Source of the DNA: Mesorhizobium sp. SARCC-RB16n
GTDB lineage: Bacteria; Pseudomonadota; Alphaproteobacteria; Rhizobiales; Rhizobiaceae
Direction: 5' to 3'
Assembly: GCF_008520305.1 (NCBI RefSeq)
Contig: NZ_ML703268.1
Coordinates: 212,784-276,783, forward strand
DNA length: 64,000 nt
Position 1 is the stretch's first letter. Every line of letters begins with the position of its first letter. Of the stretch, positions 8,802 to 17,994 are shown one piece after another. Both the position numbers and the translations under genes were made by a program. The notes below the pieces were generated by a model, which had not been told where the DNA came from, searched no databases, and saw only the letters and a list, made by a program, of their open reading frames with translations.

Positions 8802-9623
8802 CTATTCGTCCGTCCATTCCGGCTTGCGCTTGCCTATGAAAGCGCCAATGCCCTCCTCCGCGTCCCGCGCCAGCATGTTCTCGACCATGATCCGACCGGT
8901 ATAGGCATAGGCATCCGCCAAGCCCATCTCGGCCTGCGCGTAAAAGGCCTCCTTGCCGGTCTTCACCACCAGCGACGATTTGGAAGCAATGGTTTGCGCG
9001 TATTTGCTGACAATCTGATTCAGGTACTCGCGCGGCACGACGCGGTTGACCAGGCCGAATTCCTTGGCGGTCGCAGCGTCGATCGTCTCACCGGTCAAGA
9101 GCATCTCCATCGCCTGCTTGCGCGAGACGTTGCGTGACAGCGCCACCATCGGCGTCGAACAGAACAGGCCGATGTTGACGCCCGGCGTACAGAAGGTCGC
9201 CTCATGCGAGGCGATCGCCAGGTCGCAGCTAGCGACCAGTTGCAGGCCGGCGGCTGTCGCCAGGCCGTCAACCTCGGCGATGACAGGCAGGGGATGGCGC
9301 ACGATCGTCTGCATCAGCGTGACGCAAGCGGCAAACGTCTGTTCGAAGAAAGCCTTGCCGCGGTCGGCGTCGGCGCGCCGTGCGGTCATCTCCTTGAGGT
9401 CGTGGCCGGCGCAGAACACCTTGCCGGCCGCCGACAGCACGATGACACGAATGGCCCTGTCGGCCTTGGCGCGGTCGAGTTCCGCCGTCAGCGCCGCCAT
9501 CACCGCCAGCGACAGGGCGTTGGCGGGCGGATTGGCGAGCGTCAGGCGCAGCACGCCCTTGTCCAACTTCGTCGTGACCGGGCCCTCGTCGGCAGCAGGC
9601 TTGATGGCAAGGATTTCGGCCAT
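8802..9623 (-). CDS. Enoyl-CoA hydratase family protein, ECHDC3-like
   Basis: Crotonase-fold protein of 273 residues. The CoA-binding part (CAGHDLKEM near residue 71) is present. At the two positions that carry the catalytic glutamates of enoyl-CoA hydratase, however, it has Gln (in AAGLQLVASCD) and Gly (in TPGVNIGLF). The segment TPGVNIGLFCSTP is characteristic of the ECHDC3 subgroup, whose reaction is not established. It is therefore unlikely to be a classical hydratase. It is the first gene of a minus-strand run with the VOC, ATPase and CoA-binding genes, and is divergent from the thioesterase. Confidence 0.85.
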   Translation of the reverse strand: MAEILAIKPAADEGPVTTKLDKGVLRLTLANPPANALSLAVMAALTAELDRAKADRAIRVIVLSAAGKVFCAGHDLKEMTARRADADRGKAFFEQTFAACVTLMQTIVRHPLPVIAEVDGLATAAGLQLVASCDLAIASHEATFCTPGVNIGLFCSTPMVALSRNVSRKQAMEMLLTGETIDAATAKEFGLVNRVVPREYLNQIVSKYAQTIASKSSLVVKTGKEAFYAQAEMGLADAYAYTGRIMVENMLARDAEEGIGAFIGKRKPEWTDE

Positions 9624-9776
9624 GGCTAGGATCTCCGCGATTCCGGTCGTGCTGGCAGACTATCTAATATTGGATCGGGTTTCGTCCAACACCCATCGCT
9701 TGCGCCAGGGCGATGTATGTGTTGCCAGAAACACCCGGCTGCGCCCATACAGGCATGCGCAGAACGAGAGACCGAC

Positions 9777-10241
9777 ATGCCCGCCCAGACCAACCTCAAG
9801 CCGGTGCTGACCGCAGCGCAAATCAATGTGCTGATGGAGACCGTCTTTCCGCAACTCAACGAGAGTTCCGCCGCCTACAGGGCGATCGACGTATTTCCGG
9901 GCGGCTGCATCGTACGGCTCACTGCCGGCGAACGGCATTTGCGCCCCGGCGGCACGGTGTCGGGCCCTGCCCTGTTCACGCTGGCCGACATCGGCGGCTA
10001 TGTCTGCGTGCTCAGCCATGCCGGGCCGGATGCGCTCTCGGTCACCACCAACCTCAACATCAACTTCGTGCGCAAGGCTGAGGCGGGGCCGATCGATGGC
10101 CATTGCCGCATCCTGAAGCTCGGAAAAAACCTGATGGTGTTCGACATCGACATCGTCGCCGGTCCGCACGGACAGACGATCGCCCATGCCACGGGTACCT
10201 ATTCGATCCCGCCGCAGCGCAGCCCTGATGTGGTAAAATAA
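9777..10241 (+). CDS. PaaI-like acyl-CoA thioesterase (hotdog fold)
   Basis: A protein of 154 residues with one hotdog domain. The helix segment GGTVSGPALFTLADIGGY (59-76) carries the conserved Gly and Asp of the PaaI/4HBT thioesterases, and VTTNLNINFVRKAEAG is the usual core strand. It probably hydrolyses a small or aromatic acyl-CoA in the cytoplasm. The ATG at 9777 has GAGAG 5 bases upstream; an earlier in-frame ATG at 9717 would add 20 residues that do not fit the family. It lies just upstream of rplM, but rplM has its own promoter. Confidence 0.85.
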   Translation: MPAQTNLKPVLTAAQINVLMETVFPQLNESSAAYRAIDVFPGGCIVRLTAGERHLRPGGTVSGPALFTLADIGGYVCVLSHAGPDALSVTTNLNINFVRKAEAGPIDGHCRILKLGKNLMVFDIDIVAGPHGQTIAHATGTYSIPPQRSPDVVK

Positions 10242-10303
10242 TACCTTTAATCCAACCTATTGTTTCTATAGCATTTTCTGCGCTACGAGACTTTCCCGCC
10301 ACC

Positions 10304-10332
10304 TTGACGCGGTGACTCAGCTCGCCTATAAG
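10304..10332 (+). promoter_or_regulatory. Sigma-70 type promoter of rplM-rpsI
   Basis: TTGACG (10304-10309) and TATAAG (10327-10332) are separated by 17 bases, preceded by C in the -35 box and CC before the -10 box as in the alphaproteobacterial CTTGAC/CTATA pattern. The predicted transcript has a leader of about 115 bases before the rplM ATG. No other gene start is nearby. Confidence 0.6.
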
Positions 10333-10456
10333 CCGTCACGAAGCAGCGGCCCGCAAAGGCCGCCGTTTTGTTATTGGCTGATGACAAGCGTCTTTCGCCA
10401 ATCCAAGCAACAAGAAACGCCTTCACTCCTGAAGGTCAAAACCGAGAGCAGAAAAC

Positions 10457-10921
10457 ATGACAACCTTTTCGCAGAAGCCTGCGGATGTGGTGAAGAAGTG
10501 GATCCTGATCGACGCCGAGGGTCTCGTCGTCGGCCGTCTTGCCACTGTCATCGCCAATCATCTTCGCGGCAAACACAAGCCGACCTTCACCCCGCATGTC
10601 GACGACGGCGACAACGTCATCGTCATCAATGCCGACAAGGTGGTGTTCACCGGCAAGAAGTTCACCGACAAGGTCTATTACTGGCACACCGGCCACCCCG
10701 GCGGCATCAAGGAGCGCACCGCGCGCCAGCTGCTCGAGGGCCGTTTCCCCGAGCGTGTCGTCGAGAAGGCCGTTGAGCGCATGGTCCCGCGTGGTCCGCT
10801 CGGCCGTCGCCAGATGAAGAACCTGCGCGTCTATGCAGGCGCGGAGCATCCGCATGTCGCCCAGCAGCCAGAAGTCCTCGACGTGGCCAAGCTGAATTCC
10901 AAGAACAAGAAGGTCGCATAA
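10457..10921 (+). CDS. rplM: 50S ribosomal protein L13
   Basis: Large-subunit ribosomal protein, an early-assembling rRNA-binding protein. Length 154 is normal for alphaproteobacteria. The family signature [20 protein letters not shown] lies near residue 100, and the N-terminal [16 protein letters not shown] is typical. It is followed after one base by rpsI, the universal rplM-rpsI pair. The operon has a recognisable promoter at 10304-10332 and a strong terminator after rpsI. Confidence 0.98.
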   Translation: MTTFSQKPADVVKKWILIDAEGLVVGRLATVIANHLRGKHKPTFTPHVDDGDNVIVINADKVVFTGKKFTDKVYYWHTGHPGGIKERTARQLLEGRFPERVVEKAVERMVPRGPLGRRQMKNLRVYAGAEHPHVAQQPEVLDVAKLNSKNKKVA

Positions 10922-10922
10922 G

Positions 10923-11405
10923 ATGGCTGAGCTTTCCTCGCTCGCAGAACTGGGCGCCGCCACCGGCAACACGAACACGCAGGCCGCGGCCCCCGTCCAC
11001 GTCCAGAAGCTCGACAAGTCGGGCCGCGCCTATGCCACCGGCAAGCGCAAGAACGCCATTGCGCGCGTCTGGGTGAAGCCGGGCTCCGGCAAGATCGTCG
11101 TCAACGACAAGGAATTCGCGACCTATTTCGCGCGTCCGGTCCTGCAGATGATCCTCAACCAGCCGATCATCGCGTCCAACCGTTCGGGACAGTACGACAT
11201 CGTCGCCACCGTCGTCGGCGGCGGCCTCTCCGGCCAGGCCGGTGCCGTTCGGCACGGCATCTCCAAGGCGCTGACCTACTACGAGCCGGCGCTGCGCGCC
11301 GTGCTCAAGAAGGGTGGCTTCCTGACCCGCGACAGCCGCGTCGTCGAGCGCAAGAAGTACGGCAAGGCGAAAGCCCGTCGCTCCTTCCAGTTCTCGAAGC
11401 GCTAA
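10923..11405 (+). CDS. rpsI: 30S ribosomal protein S9
   Basis: Small-subunit protein whose C-terminal tail reaches the tRNA in the P site. Length 160 includes the N-terminal extension of about 30 residues usual in Rhizobiales. The S9 signature [19 protein letters not shown] is near residue 100. The C-terminus is basic ([17 protein letters not shown]) and ends in the conserved Lys-Arg. It is co-transcribed with rplM one base upstream, and a rho-independent terminator follows. Confidence 0.98.
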   Translation: MAELSSLAELGAATGNTNTQAAAPVHVQKLDKSGRAYATGKRKNAIARVWVKPGSGKIVVNDKEFATYFARPVLQMILNQPIIASNRSGQYDIVATVVGGGLSGQAGAVRHGISKALTYYEPALRAVLKKGGFLTRDSRVVERKKYGKAKARRSFQFSKR

Positions 11406-11427
11406 GCGTTTCGATCTGTCGATATCG

Positions 11428-11455
11428 AAAAAGGCCGCCTCCGGGCGGCCTTTTT
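11428..11455 (+). terminator. Rho-independent terminator of rplM-rpsI
   Basis: A GGCCGCC / GGCGGCC stem with a TCCG loop, flanked by AAAAA on the left and TTTTT on the right, begins 22 bases after the rpsI stop. The flanking A and T runs make it symmetrical, so it may also stop the convergent GDPD transcript. Confidence 0.92.
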
Positions 11456-11472
11456 GCGTTGGACGCGGCAAA

Positions 11473-12531
11473 TCAATTGATGCTGGCGGTCTTGGCAGGC
11501 TCGATGCGTTGGCCGGTTCCGGCATAGGGCACGCGATAACCGTTCGCCGTTAGCCAGTCGATCGCCGCCCTGGGTTCGTCGGTCTGGATGATGGTGGCGC
11601 CGCGATCGACCCAGAAGCCCCAGGCCTCGCGCGGCAGGCTGGCCTGGATCGCCAGCTCGTCGCCGCGGCCGCCGGCGAGGAAGCCGCCCGGTTTGTCGAC
11701 GATGGCATAGGTGTCGGCCCAGATATGCCAGTCGCCCCTTACCGCCTCGGCGCGCATACGCGTGCTGAAGAGCGGCCCGCCGGTTTCGGTCAACGTCTCT
11801 GCGCCAGCCCGCCAGTTGATCATCTCGATCGCGCGCGGCGCGAAAGCGTGGTCGACCGTCGAGGCGAAACCGGCATCATGCACCGCGTCATCGGCGAGGA
11901 TCGGCATGAACTGGAAGCCGCCGCCGGCCGCGGCCATGGCGGCTTTCACCGTGGTGATCCTGTTCTGGTTCCACAGGTTTTCCTTGACAATGACCTGGTC
12001 GGCCATGCCGAGATCCCGAGCCACCGCGATCATGCCCGAGAGGTCGCCGACTTCGAGCTTGTTGTCGAGATTGATGAGGATTCTGTCCCTCGTCGCCATC
12101 AGCATCTCGCGCAATGTCGAGACGGGTTCGTTGGTGACGGCATGAGTGCCCTCGATCACCAGACGGCATCTCTTCAGTTCGCCCAGCGTGTAATTGATGA
12201 CCTCGCCCTTGCAGGTCGTCGTGCGGTCGAGCCAGCTGTCATGCATGACGATGAGCTCGCCGTCCTTCGAGCGCCTGATGTCGACCTCGACGATTTCGGC
12301 TCCGATCGCGATCGAGCCTTCGACGGCCGCGAGCGAGTTTTCCGCATAGAGCATCTTGCCGGCCTGCATGCTGCCGGCACGATGAGCAGCCACCATGACA
12401 TGATCGCGCCTCTGGTTGGCATGTTCGAAGCGGTCGAGGATCTGCCTGGCGCGGGTTTCGCCGGCCAAGGCCTGACCGGTGGCGGCGGCCAGCGCGGTGG
12501 AAAGCAGAAGGCTCAGCCAGATCGTCCGCAT
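11473..12531 (-). CDS. Exported glycerophosphodiester phosphodiesterase-family protein
   Basis: A protein of 352 residues with a signal peptide (1 to about 23, ending ALA) and a GDPD TIM barrel. Catalytic-site elements are visible: His50-Arg51, Glu64-Asn65, Glu82-x-Asp84 and His97-Asp98. It likely cleaves glycerophosphodiesters in the periplasm to glycerol 3-phosphate and an alcohol. A stretch of about 45 residues before HRAG suggests a variant subgroup. It is convergent with rpsI, with the shared terminator at 11428-11455 between them. Confidence 0.85.
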   Translation of the reverse strand: MRTIWLSLLLSTALAAATGQALAGETRARQILDRFEHANQRRDHVMVAAHRAGSMQAGKMLYAENSLAAVEGSIAIGAEIVEVDIRRSKDGELIVMHDSWLDRTTTCKGEVINYTLGELKRCRLVIEGTHAVTNEPVSTLREMLMATRDRILINLDNKLEVGDLSGMIAVARDLGMADQVIVKENLWNQNRITTVKAAMAAAGGGFQFMPILADDAVHDAGFASTVDHAFAPRAIEMINWRAGAETLTETGGPLFSTRMRAEAVRGDWHIWADTYAIVDKPGGFLAGGRGDELAIQASLPREAWGFWVDRGATIIQTDEPRAAIDWLTANGYRVPYAGTGQRIEPAKTASIN

Positions 12532-12603
12532 CGAGAATCGCTCCTTGCCGGATCGAGCCGGGGATAGGCGACCTCAGTGACATCCAGGTGAACGAAGCCG
12601 GCT

Positions 12604-12643
12604 AAAGCGCGTCGCGTCGAAACGGATTCAGGCGACGCGCTTT
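12604..12643. repeat. 12-bp stem hairpin, likely dispersed intergenic element
   Basis: AAAGCGCGTCGC (12604-12615) and its exact reverse complement (12632-12643) enclose a 16-base loop that contains GAAACGGATTCA. This hairpin style recurs between genes in Mesorhizobium as far as I recall; there is no second copy in this window. It lies between the divergently placed GDPD start and the end of the acyltransferase gene. Confidence 0.55.
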
Positions 12644-12672
12644 GGGCCTTTGTCGTCTTCCCAAAACCGAGG

Positions 12673-13925
12673 TCACTTTTGGGCGACATGCACTCGCGGT
12701 TGGCCAGCGATGTGGGTCAGATGCGCTTCGACAACCGGCGAAACCAGGCCATTGCAGGCATTTCGACCCAGGTGCCATGTGACCCACGACGCGGCGATGG
12801 TGGCCGCAAGCATGACGACGATCGTCACAGTCCCCGTCCAGCTGGCGCCAAAGCCGGTCGCGGGCTCGCCACGCAGCACGATGTCGCCGATCAAGCCGAG
12901 GCCGAGTTTGCGCTCGACGAGCCCGGCGACATTGATCAGGCGCGCCTGGACGAAGATGTGGACCATGTAGATTGAATAGGACAGCGCGCCGAGCGTCAGC
13001 ATGAATGGCGTCCTGAGCAACGCGCTGATCCAGCCGCCTTCATGGGCGAAAAGAAACAACGCCAGGGCGAACACAAGGGGCGCGGCGATGCCGGCGTCGT
13101 TGTCGCCCGCCAGCGAGACAAAGAGAACGATGACGGCCACCATGACGATTTCGGCAAGAGTCCAGCTCAGCCGCGGGCCGTTTGCGACCAGAACCTGTCG
13201 CGCCCCTGCAATGGAATCATGCTGAAACCAGGCCAGCAGGGCGCCGAGCGAGAAGCCGTAGAGGCAGCGGATGAAGCCGAAATCGTAGGACACATCCATA
13301 TGATGCGTGGAGAAGCCGAGCAGGAACAACGGCGCGGTGACGGCGGCGGCAACAAACCATATCCAGGCGCGCGCGCCGGCGACGAAGACCACGCCGGCAA
13401 ACAGAAGATAGGCGAAAAACTCGGCCGAGATGCTCCAGCTTGGCGCGTTCCATGTCAACCGATCCTCGAAGCCGACACCTTGCAGCAAAAGGAGATTGGC
13501 AGCCAAGCTCTTGAGGTCGAAGCCGCCGGTGAAGGGAGCGGCCCCGTGCCCTGCAATTGCGGCAGCACCAGCCGCAACAGCTCGAAGGCGGCAAAGGCGG
13601 CAAGCATGATCAGATGCAGCGGATAGATGCGGCCGAAACGGACCAGCGCAAAGCGGGCAACCTCTGCCGGTCGGCTCAGCCGATTGGCATAGCTGGAGGC
13701 GATGACGAAGCCGGAAAGGACGAAGAAGAAGTCGACGAAGAGATAGGACGAACAGATAAAGCTGCTCTGCGAGATCGCCGAAGCGGTCGGGAAATGAAAC
13801 AGCGCCATCAGCAACGCGCAGATGCCGCGCCACGAATCAAGGACCTGGAAGCGATCACCGGCGATCGTGCCGGCGCGGGTCGACACCACGGCATCCGACG
13901 GATTAAGAAACGCGGTCTGCGTCAT
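12673..13925 (-). pseudogene. Acyltransferase 3 family membrane protein, frameshifted
   Basis: The integral-membrane acyltransferase 3 (OafA/NodX-like) family adds acyl groups to surface sugars. The coding information is in two frames. The first, from the ATG at 13925, holds the family start QVLDSWRGICALLMALFHF and the FFFVLSGFVIAS segment down to LPQLQGTG. The second resumes with GAAPFTGGFDLKSLA and continues with WSISAEFFAYLLF and several hydrophobic helices to the stop at 12673. They join in the CCCC run at 13542-13545 (GGGG in the coding strand): one more G would give one frame of 417 residues, a normal length. As written, the product is truncated after about 150 residues. A sequencing error is as likely as true decay. 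Confidence 0.85.
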
Positions 13926-14048
13926 GATGATACAAATCCTGTCTTGCCGTGGCAGCCGGGCGGCGCGATTTCGTCTCCCCAAGCCGTGACTGGCATCTTC
14001 CATGCCGGTTCTGTAGTTGTTGCACCCCGATGAAAACGAGGACCCGTA

Positions 14049-15056
14049 ATGGCGACCAAGAACATCGACCATGCCTTCACCGCCCGCTCCAAAACGGGTG
14101 GCGCCCTTGAGCCGACCTATTCCGGCGCGCTGTCTTTCATGCGGCGCAAATATACCAAGGACGTGAAGGGCGCGGATGCGGTGGTGTGGGGCATTCCCTT
14201 CGACGCAGCCGTCACCAACCGGCCGGGCGCCCGGTTCGGGCCGCAGGCGATCCGCCGCGCCTCGGCGATCCTCGACAACGACCCGCAATACCCGTTTTCA
14301 CGCGATCTGTTCGAGCACCTCGCCGTGGTCGACTACGGCGACTGCCTGCTCGACTCGGGCAACCATCAGAAGACGCCCGGCACGATCGAGCGCGAAGCGG
14401 CCAAGATCCTGAAATCGGGCGCCTTCCTGCTAACGCTCGGCGGCGACCATTTCGTCACCTGGCCGCTGCTCAAGGCGCATGCCGCCATCCACGGGCCGCT
14501 CGCCTTGGTGCAGTTCGACGCCCACCAGGACACATGGCCCGATGATGGCAAGCGCATCGACCATGGTTCCTTCGTCGGCCGCGCGGTCAAGGAAGGCATC
14601 ATCGATCCCGACCGCTCGATCCAGGTCGGCATCCGCACCCATGCGCCCGACACGTTCGGTATCAAGATTCTCTATGGCCATGAAATCGAGGAAATGCGGG
14701 CCTCCGACATCGCCTACGCCATCGTCGACCGCACCGGTGGCAAGAAGACCTATCTGACCTTCGACATCGACTGCCTCGATCCAGCCTACGCACCGGGAAC
14801 CGGCACGCCGGTTTCGGGCGGCCCGTCCTCGGCGAAAATCCTGTCGACGCTGCGTCAGCTCAACCAGGTCGATATTGTCGGCGCCGATGTCGTGGAGGTT
14901 GCGCCGGCCTATGATCACGCCGATATAACGGCGATCGCAGGTTCGATGGTGGCCATGCAGTATCTCGGCCTGCTGGCCGAGCGAAAGGCGCGGCTCGAAG
15001 AGCTGAACAACGGCAACCACAATGGCGCCGCGGTCAATCATGGCAACGGCATATAG
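14049..15056 (+). CDS. speB: Agmatinase (ureohydrolase family)
   Basis: Dinuclear manganese enzyme of the ureohydrolase family, most like agmatinase, which splits agmatine into putrescine and urea. Metal-binding motifs are intact: GGDHF (131-135), DAHQD (157-161) and DIDCLD (239-244). At 335 residues it is slightly longer than E. coli SpeB, with extensions at both ends. GAGGA lies 6 bases before the ATG. It is followed 23 bases later by argC, so arginine and polyamine metabolism are linked here. Other guanidino substrates in the same family cannot be excluded. Confidence 0.88.
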   Translation: MATKNIDHAFTARSKTGGALEPTYSGALSFMRRKYTKDVKGADAVVWGIPFDAAVTNRPGARFGPQAIRRASAILDNDPQYPFSRDLFEHLAVVDYGDCLLDSGNHQKTPGTIEREAAKILKSGAFLLTLGGDHFVTWPLLKAHAAIHGPLALVQFDAHQDTWPDDGKRIDHGSFVGRAVKEGIIDPDRSIQVGIRTHAPDTFGIKILYGHEIEEMRASDIAYAIVDRTGGKKTYLTFDIDCLDPAYAPGTGTPVSGGPSSAKILSTLRQLNQVDIVGADVVEVAPAYDHADITAIAGSMVAMQYLGLLAERKARLEELNNGNHNGAAVNHGNGI

Positions 15057-15079
15057 CCCTCAGGGAATTTGATCAGGCA

Positions 15080-16006
15080 ATGAAACCGAAAATCTTCATC
15101 GACGGCGAGCACGGCACCACTGGCCTCCAGATCCGGGCGCTGCTTGCCGAGCGCAGCGATCTGGAGATCATTTCCATTCCGGTCGAGCGCCGCAAGGAAA
15201 CGGCGGCCCGCGCCGAATTCCTCAACGCCGCCGATATCGCGATCCTGTGCTTGCCCGACGATGCAGCCAAGGAAAGCGTCTCGCTGATCACCAACGACAC
15301 CACCAAGGTCATCGATGCGTCGACCGCGCATCGCGTGGCCGAAGGCTGGGAATATGGCTTCGCCGAACTGGACAGGGAGCAGGCGAAGAAGATCGCCACC
15401 GCCAAACGCGTCGCCAATCCCGGCTGCTGGCCGCAGGGGCCGATCGCGACGCTCAGGCCACTGGTCACCGCAGGCCTGCTGCCGGCCAATTTCCCGATCG
15501 CGGTCAACGGCATTACGGGCTATTCGGGTGGCGGGCGCCCGATGATCGAAGACTACGTCGCCAGGGGCGAGGACGCCTCGGAGTTCCTGCCCTATGGCCT
15601 GACCCTGCAGCACAAGCACGTGCCCGAATTGAAGGCCTATGCGAAGTTGTCGCATGATCCGATCATGCAGCCGGCGGTGGGCAATTTCGCGCAAGGCATG
15701 ATCACGGTTGTGCCGTTGCAACTCGGTGGCCTTGACCGCGTACCGACGGGTCCCGAACTTCACGCCGCCATTGCTGACCATTTCGCCGCGATCAAGGGCG
15801 GTGTGGTCGAGGTGGCGCCCTATGCGCATCTGGAGCGCGTGCCGGACATCGATCCGGAGATCTACAACGGCACCAACCGCATGAAGGTCTATGTCTTCGC
15901 CAATGACAGCAGAGCCCAGGCGCTGCTGCTGGCGGTCTACGACAATCTCGGCAAGGGTGCTTCGGGTGCAGCCGTCCAGAACATGGACCTGATGCTCGGT
16001 CTGTGA
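15080..16006 (+). CDS. argC: N-acetyl-gamma-glutamyl-phosphate reductase, short type
   Basis: NADPH-dependent reductase of the arginine pathway that converts N-acetylglutamyl phosphate to the semialdehyde. The sequence has the nucleotide-binding GEHGTTG (9-15) and the catalytic Cys116 in NPGCWPQG. At 308 residues it belongs to the short type 2 AGPR class common in alphaproteobacteria. It lies 23 bases after speB and is probably co-transcribed with it. Confidence 0.95.
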   Translation: MKPKIFIDGEHGTTGLQIRALLAERSDLEIISIPVERRKETAARAEFLNAADIAILCLPDDAAKESVSLITNDTTKVIDASTAHRVAEGWEYGFAELDREQAKKIATAKRVANPGCWPQGPIATLRPLVTAGLLPANFPIAVNGITGYSGGGRPMIEDYVARGEDASEFLPYGLTLQHKHVPELKAYAKLSHDPIMQPAVGNFAQGMITVVPLQLGGLDRVPTGPELHAAIADHFAAIKGGVVEVAPYAHLERVPDIDPEIYNGTNRMKVYVFANDSRAQALLLAVYDNLGKGASGAAVQNMDLMLGL

Positions 16007-16161
16007 TCGACGCGCCGGTTTCCCCCCGGCGCTGGAAGCGATTGCGACAGCGATCCGAACAGTGCGGCGCGGCTTTTGAGGGTGAATGCCAGCCTCGTTA
16101 ACCGTTCGTTCACCACAATGGACGCTATTGAGGTAATCAGGCTTTCCACTTAGGATTCGTC

Positions 16162-16496
16162 ATGGTCAGCGCGATTTCGGCTTCCTCGCAAGCAATCCAG
16201 TACTCCGCGTCCAGTTCATCCGACAACGCGGCTCAGGAAGCCGCGCTCCAAACGCAGATCCAGGCCTTGGAGGACCAGGCCAAGGCGGCCCAGGACCAGG
16301 TGGACGCCGCCAAGCTGCAGCAGGATATCGCCGCGCTCAAGGCCAAGCTTGCTGCCTTGCAGGCCGCGGACGCGGCCAAAGCCGCCGACAAGGGGCCAAG
16401 GCCAATCAGGGCCAGTCCGCACCATCCGCCGCCGCATTGCGTCAGGCTGAATTCGACGGCGAGAAGACGACGCAGTCGAACGAATTCTGGATGTGA
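16162..16496 (+). pseudogene. Small Ala/Gln-rich coiled-coil protein, apparent frameshift
   Basis: The first 78 residues form a strong heptad pattern (for example QALEDQAKAAQDQVDAAKLQ). The frame then breaks at the GGGG run 16392-16395. With one added G the reading continues as AKANQGQSAPSAAALRQAEF and stops at 16496, just before the convergent ctaA gene, giving 111 residues. Without the added base the frame runs 210 bases into ctaA on the opposite strand with arginine-rich, shadow-like sequence. The corrected form is therefore preferred. Function unknown; no signal peptide. Sequence error or true mutation cannot be told apart. Confidence 0.65.
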
Positions 16497-16506
16497 TCGG
16501 CCGCAC

Positions 16507-17598
16507 TCAGCGTCCGACGGCAACCTCGTTGGGCAAGGGATAGGCACCCTTGGTGCCGCGCCAATGCGCGGCGGCAAGGCCCAGCACGACAAGCGCAAAA
16601 GCCTGATGGGTCAGCGCCATGTGCAGGGGCACCTGCGTCAGCAGCGTACCGATACCGATCGAAGCCTGCACCAGCACCAGAACGAACAACAGTGTCGCGC
16701 GTCGCGCATGCGTTGAGCCGGGCAGCCGCCGACGCGTGGCAATCATGTGCCAGAGGGCGACGGCGAAAACCGTATAGGCGCCGAGCCGGTGAACGAACTG
16801 CACCGTCTTCGGGTTCTCGAAGAAGTTGCGCCACGCCGGCTCGAGGATGAGCAGATCGCCAGGAATGATCCGGCCGTCCATCAGCGGCCAGGTGTTGTAG
16901 CTCATGCCGGCGTCGAGACCGGCGACCAGACCGCCGAGATAAATCTGGATCAGCGCCAGAAGCACGATGAAACCAGCCAGACGCTGCGTCGGGCGATCAG
17001 CCGCTGGTTCGGAATGCGGCGCAAGGCCACGCGCGACGACCATGGTTGCGGTGAAGATCAGTGCCGCCAGCGTGAGATGCGTCGCCAGCCTGTACTGGCT
17101 CACCGACACTCGGTCGACCAGGCCGGAGGCCACCATCCACCAGCCGATGGCGCCCTGCAGGCCGCCGAGAAGCAGAATGCCGACCAGTTTCGGCCCAAGG
17201 CGGCGCTCGATGCGGCGCGTCGCCCAGAAGACCAGCAGCGGCAAGGCAAAGACCAAGCCGACGCTGCGCGCCAGCAGGCGATGCGCCCATTCCCACCAGA
17301 AAATCGACTTGAATGCCTCGACGCTCATGCCCTTGTTGAGCTCGGTGTATTGCGGGATCTGCTGATAGCGCCGGAATTCCTCCTGCCACTCCGCGTCATT
17401 GAGCGGCGGGATGACGCCATGGACCGGCTGCCATTCGGTGATCGACAGGCCGGATTCGGTCAACCGCGTGGCGCCGCCGACCAGCACCAGCGCAAACAGC
17501 ACGAGAAGCACGACGTACAGCCAGCCGCGCACGAGTGCCCGGTTATGCAGGTCGCGGTCGCGGGCCTGATACGGCGCGGCGGCAGTGATGGCGGCCAT
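16507..17598 (-). CDS. ctaA: Heme A synthase (CtaA/COX15 type 2)
   Basis: Inner-membrane enzyme that oxidises the C8 methyl of heme O to the formyl group of heme A for aa3-type oxidases. Length 363, with eight predicted membrane helices. Family marks include [19 protein letters not shown] after the first helix, [12 protein letters not shown] with a heme-ligand His, [11 protein letters not shown], and FVHRLGAY and LTHQAFAL in the second half. The ATG ending at 17598 has GGGAAG 5 bases upstream; a longer frame exists but adds no family sequence. The divergent DUF2842 gene sits next to it. Confidence 0.96.
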   Translation of the reverse strand: MAAITAAAPYQARDRDLHNRALVRGWLYVVLLVLFALVLVGGATRLTESGLSITEWQPVHGVIPPLNDAEWQEEFRRYQQIPQYTELNKGMSVEAFKSIFWWEWAHRLLARSVGLVFALPLLVFWATRRIERRLGPKLVGILLLGGLQGAIGWWMVASGLVDRVSVSQYRLATHLTLAALIFTATMVVARGLAPHSEPAADRPTQRLAGFIVLLALIQIYLGGLVAGLDAGMSYNTWPLMDGRIIPGDLLILEPAWRNFFENPKTVQFVHRLGAYTVFAVALWHMIATRRRLPGSTHARRATLLFVLVLVQASIGIGTLLTQVPLHMALTHQAFALVVLGLAAAHWRGTKGAYPLPNEVAVGR

Positions 17599-17751
17599 GG
17601 GTACTTCCCGGCAGGTTGAATGTCGCGGATTGGTGGACCATCGCACTCCTGCTGGCAAGGCCGGGCAGCGCGGCACGCCGTCGCGCCCGATGTCGTGGGT
17701 TGCGCGCGTCCTGCGTTCGGCCTAAGCGGTAGCCATCAACGAGACCGTACC

Positions 17752-17967
17752 ATGCCCATTCGCCTGAAAAAGCTGATCGGAATGTTCCTGCTGTTGGCGC
17801 TGGTCATTATCTACGCGCTGGTCGCCTCGATCTTCGCGGTAGCCCGCCTGTCGGAATCGGGCGCGCTGGTGCAATTCCTGTTCTTCCTGCTCAGCGGCCT
17901 GCTCTGGGTGCTGCCGGCGATGGGCATCATCAAATGGCTGATGCTGGAGCCGCGCGCCAAGCGCTGA
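17752..17967 (+). CDS. DUF2842 small membrane protein
   Basis: A protein of 71 residues with two predicted membrane helices (about 8-30 and 41-63) and a basic C-terminus. It matches the DUF2842 pattern (KKLIGMFLLLALVIIYALVA, then GLLWVLPAMGIIKWL). The function is unknown. Its place beside ctaA suggests, without proving, a link to terminal oxidase assembly. The ATG at 17752 fits the family start; an upstream frame extension looks non-coding. Confidence 0.82.
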   Translation: MPIRLKKLIGMFLLLALVIIYALVASIFAVARLSESGALVQFLFFLLSGLLWVLPAMGIIKWLMLEPRAKR

Positions 17968-17994
17968 GCCCTGCCCGGTCAGGCCGTACGCAAG

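Noticed and set aside
13540-13546. Programmed ribosomal frameshift in the acyltransferase gene
   Set aside because: No slippery heptamer, no downstream pseudoknot and no precedent in this family; a missing base is simpler.
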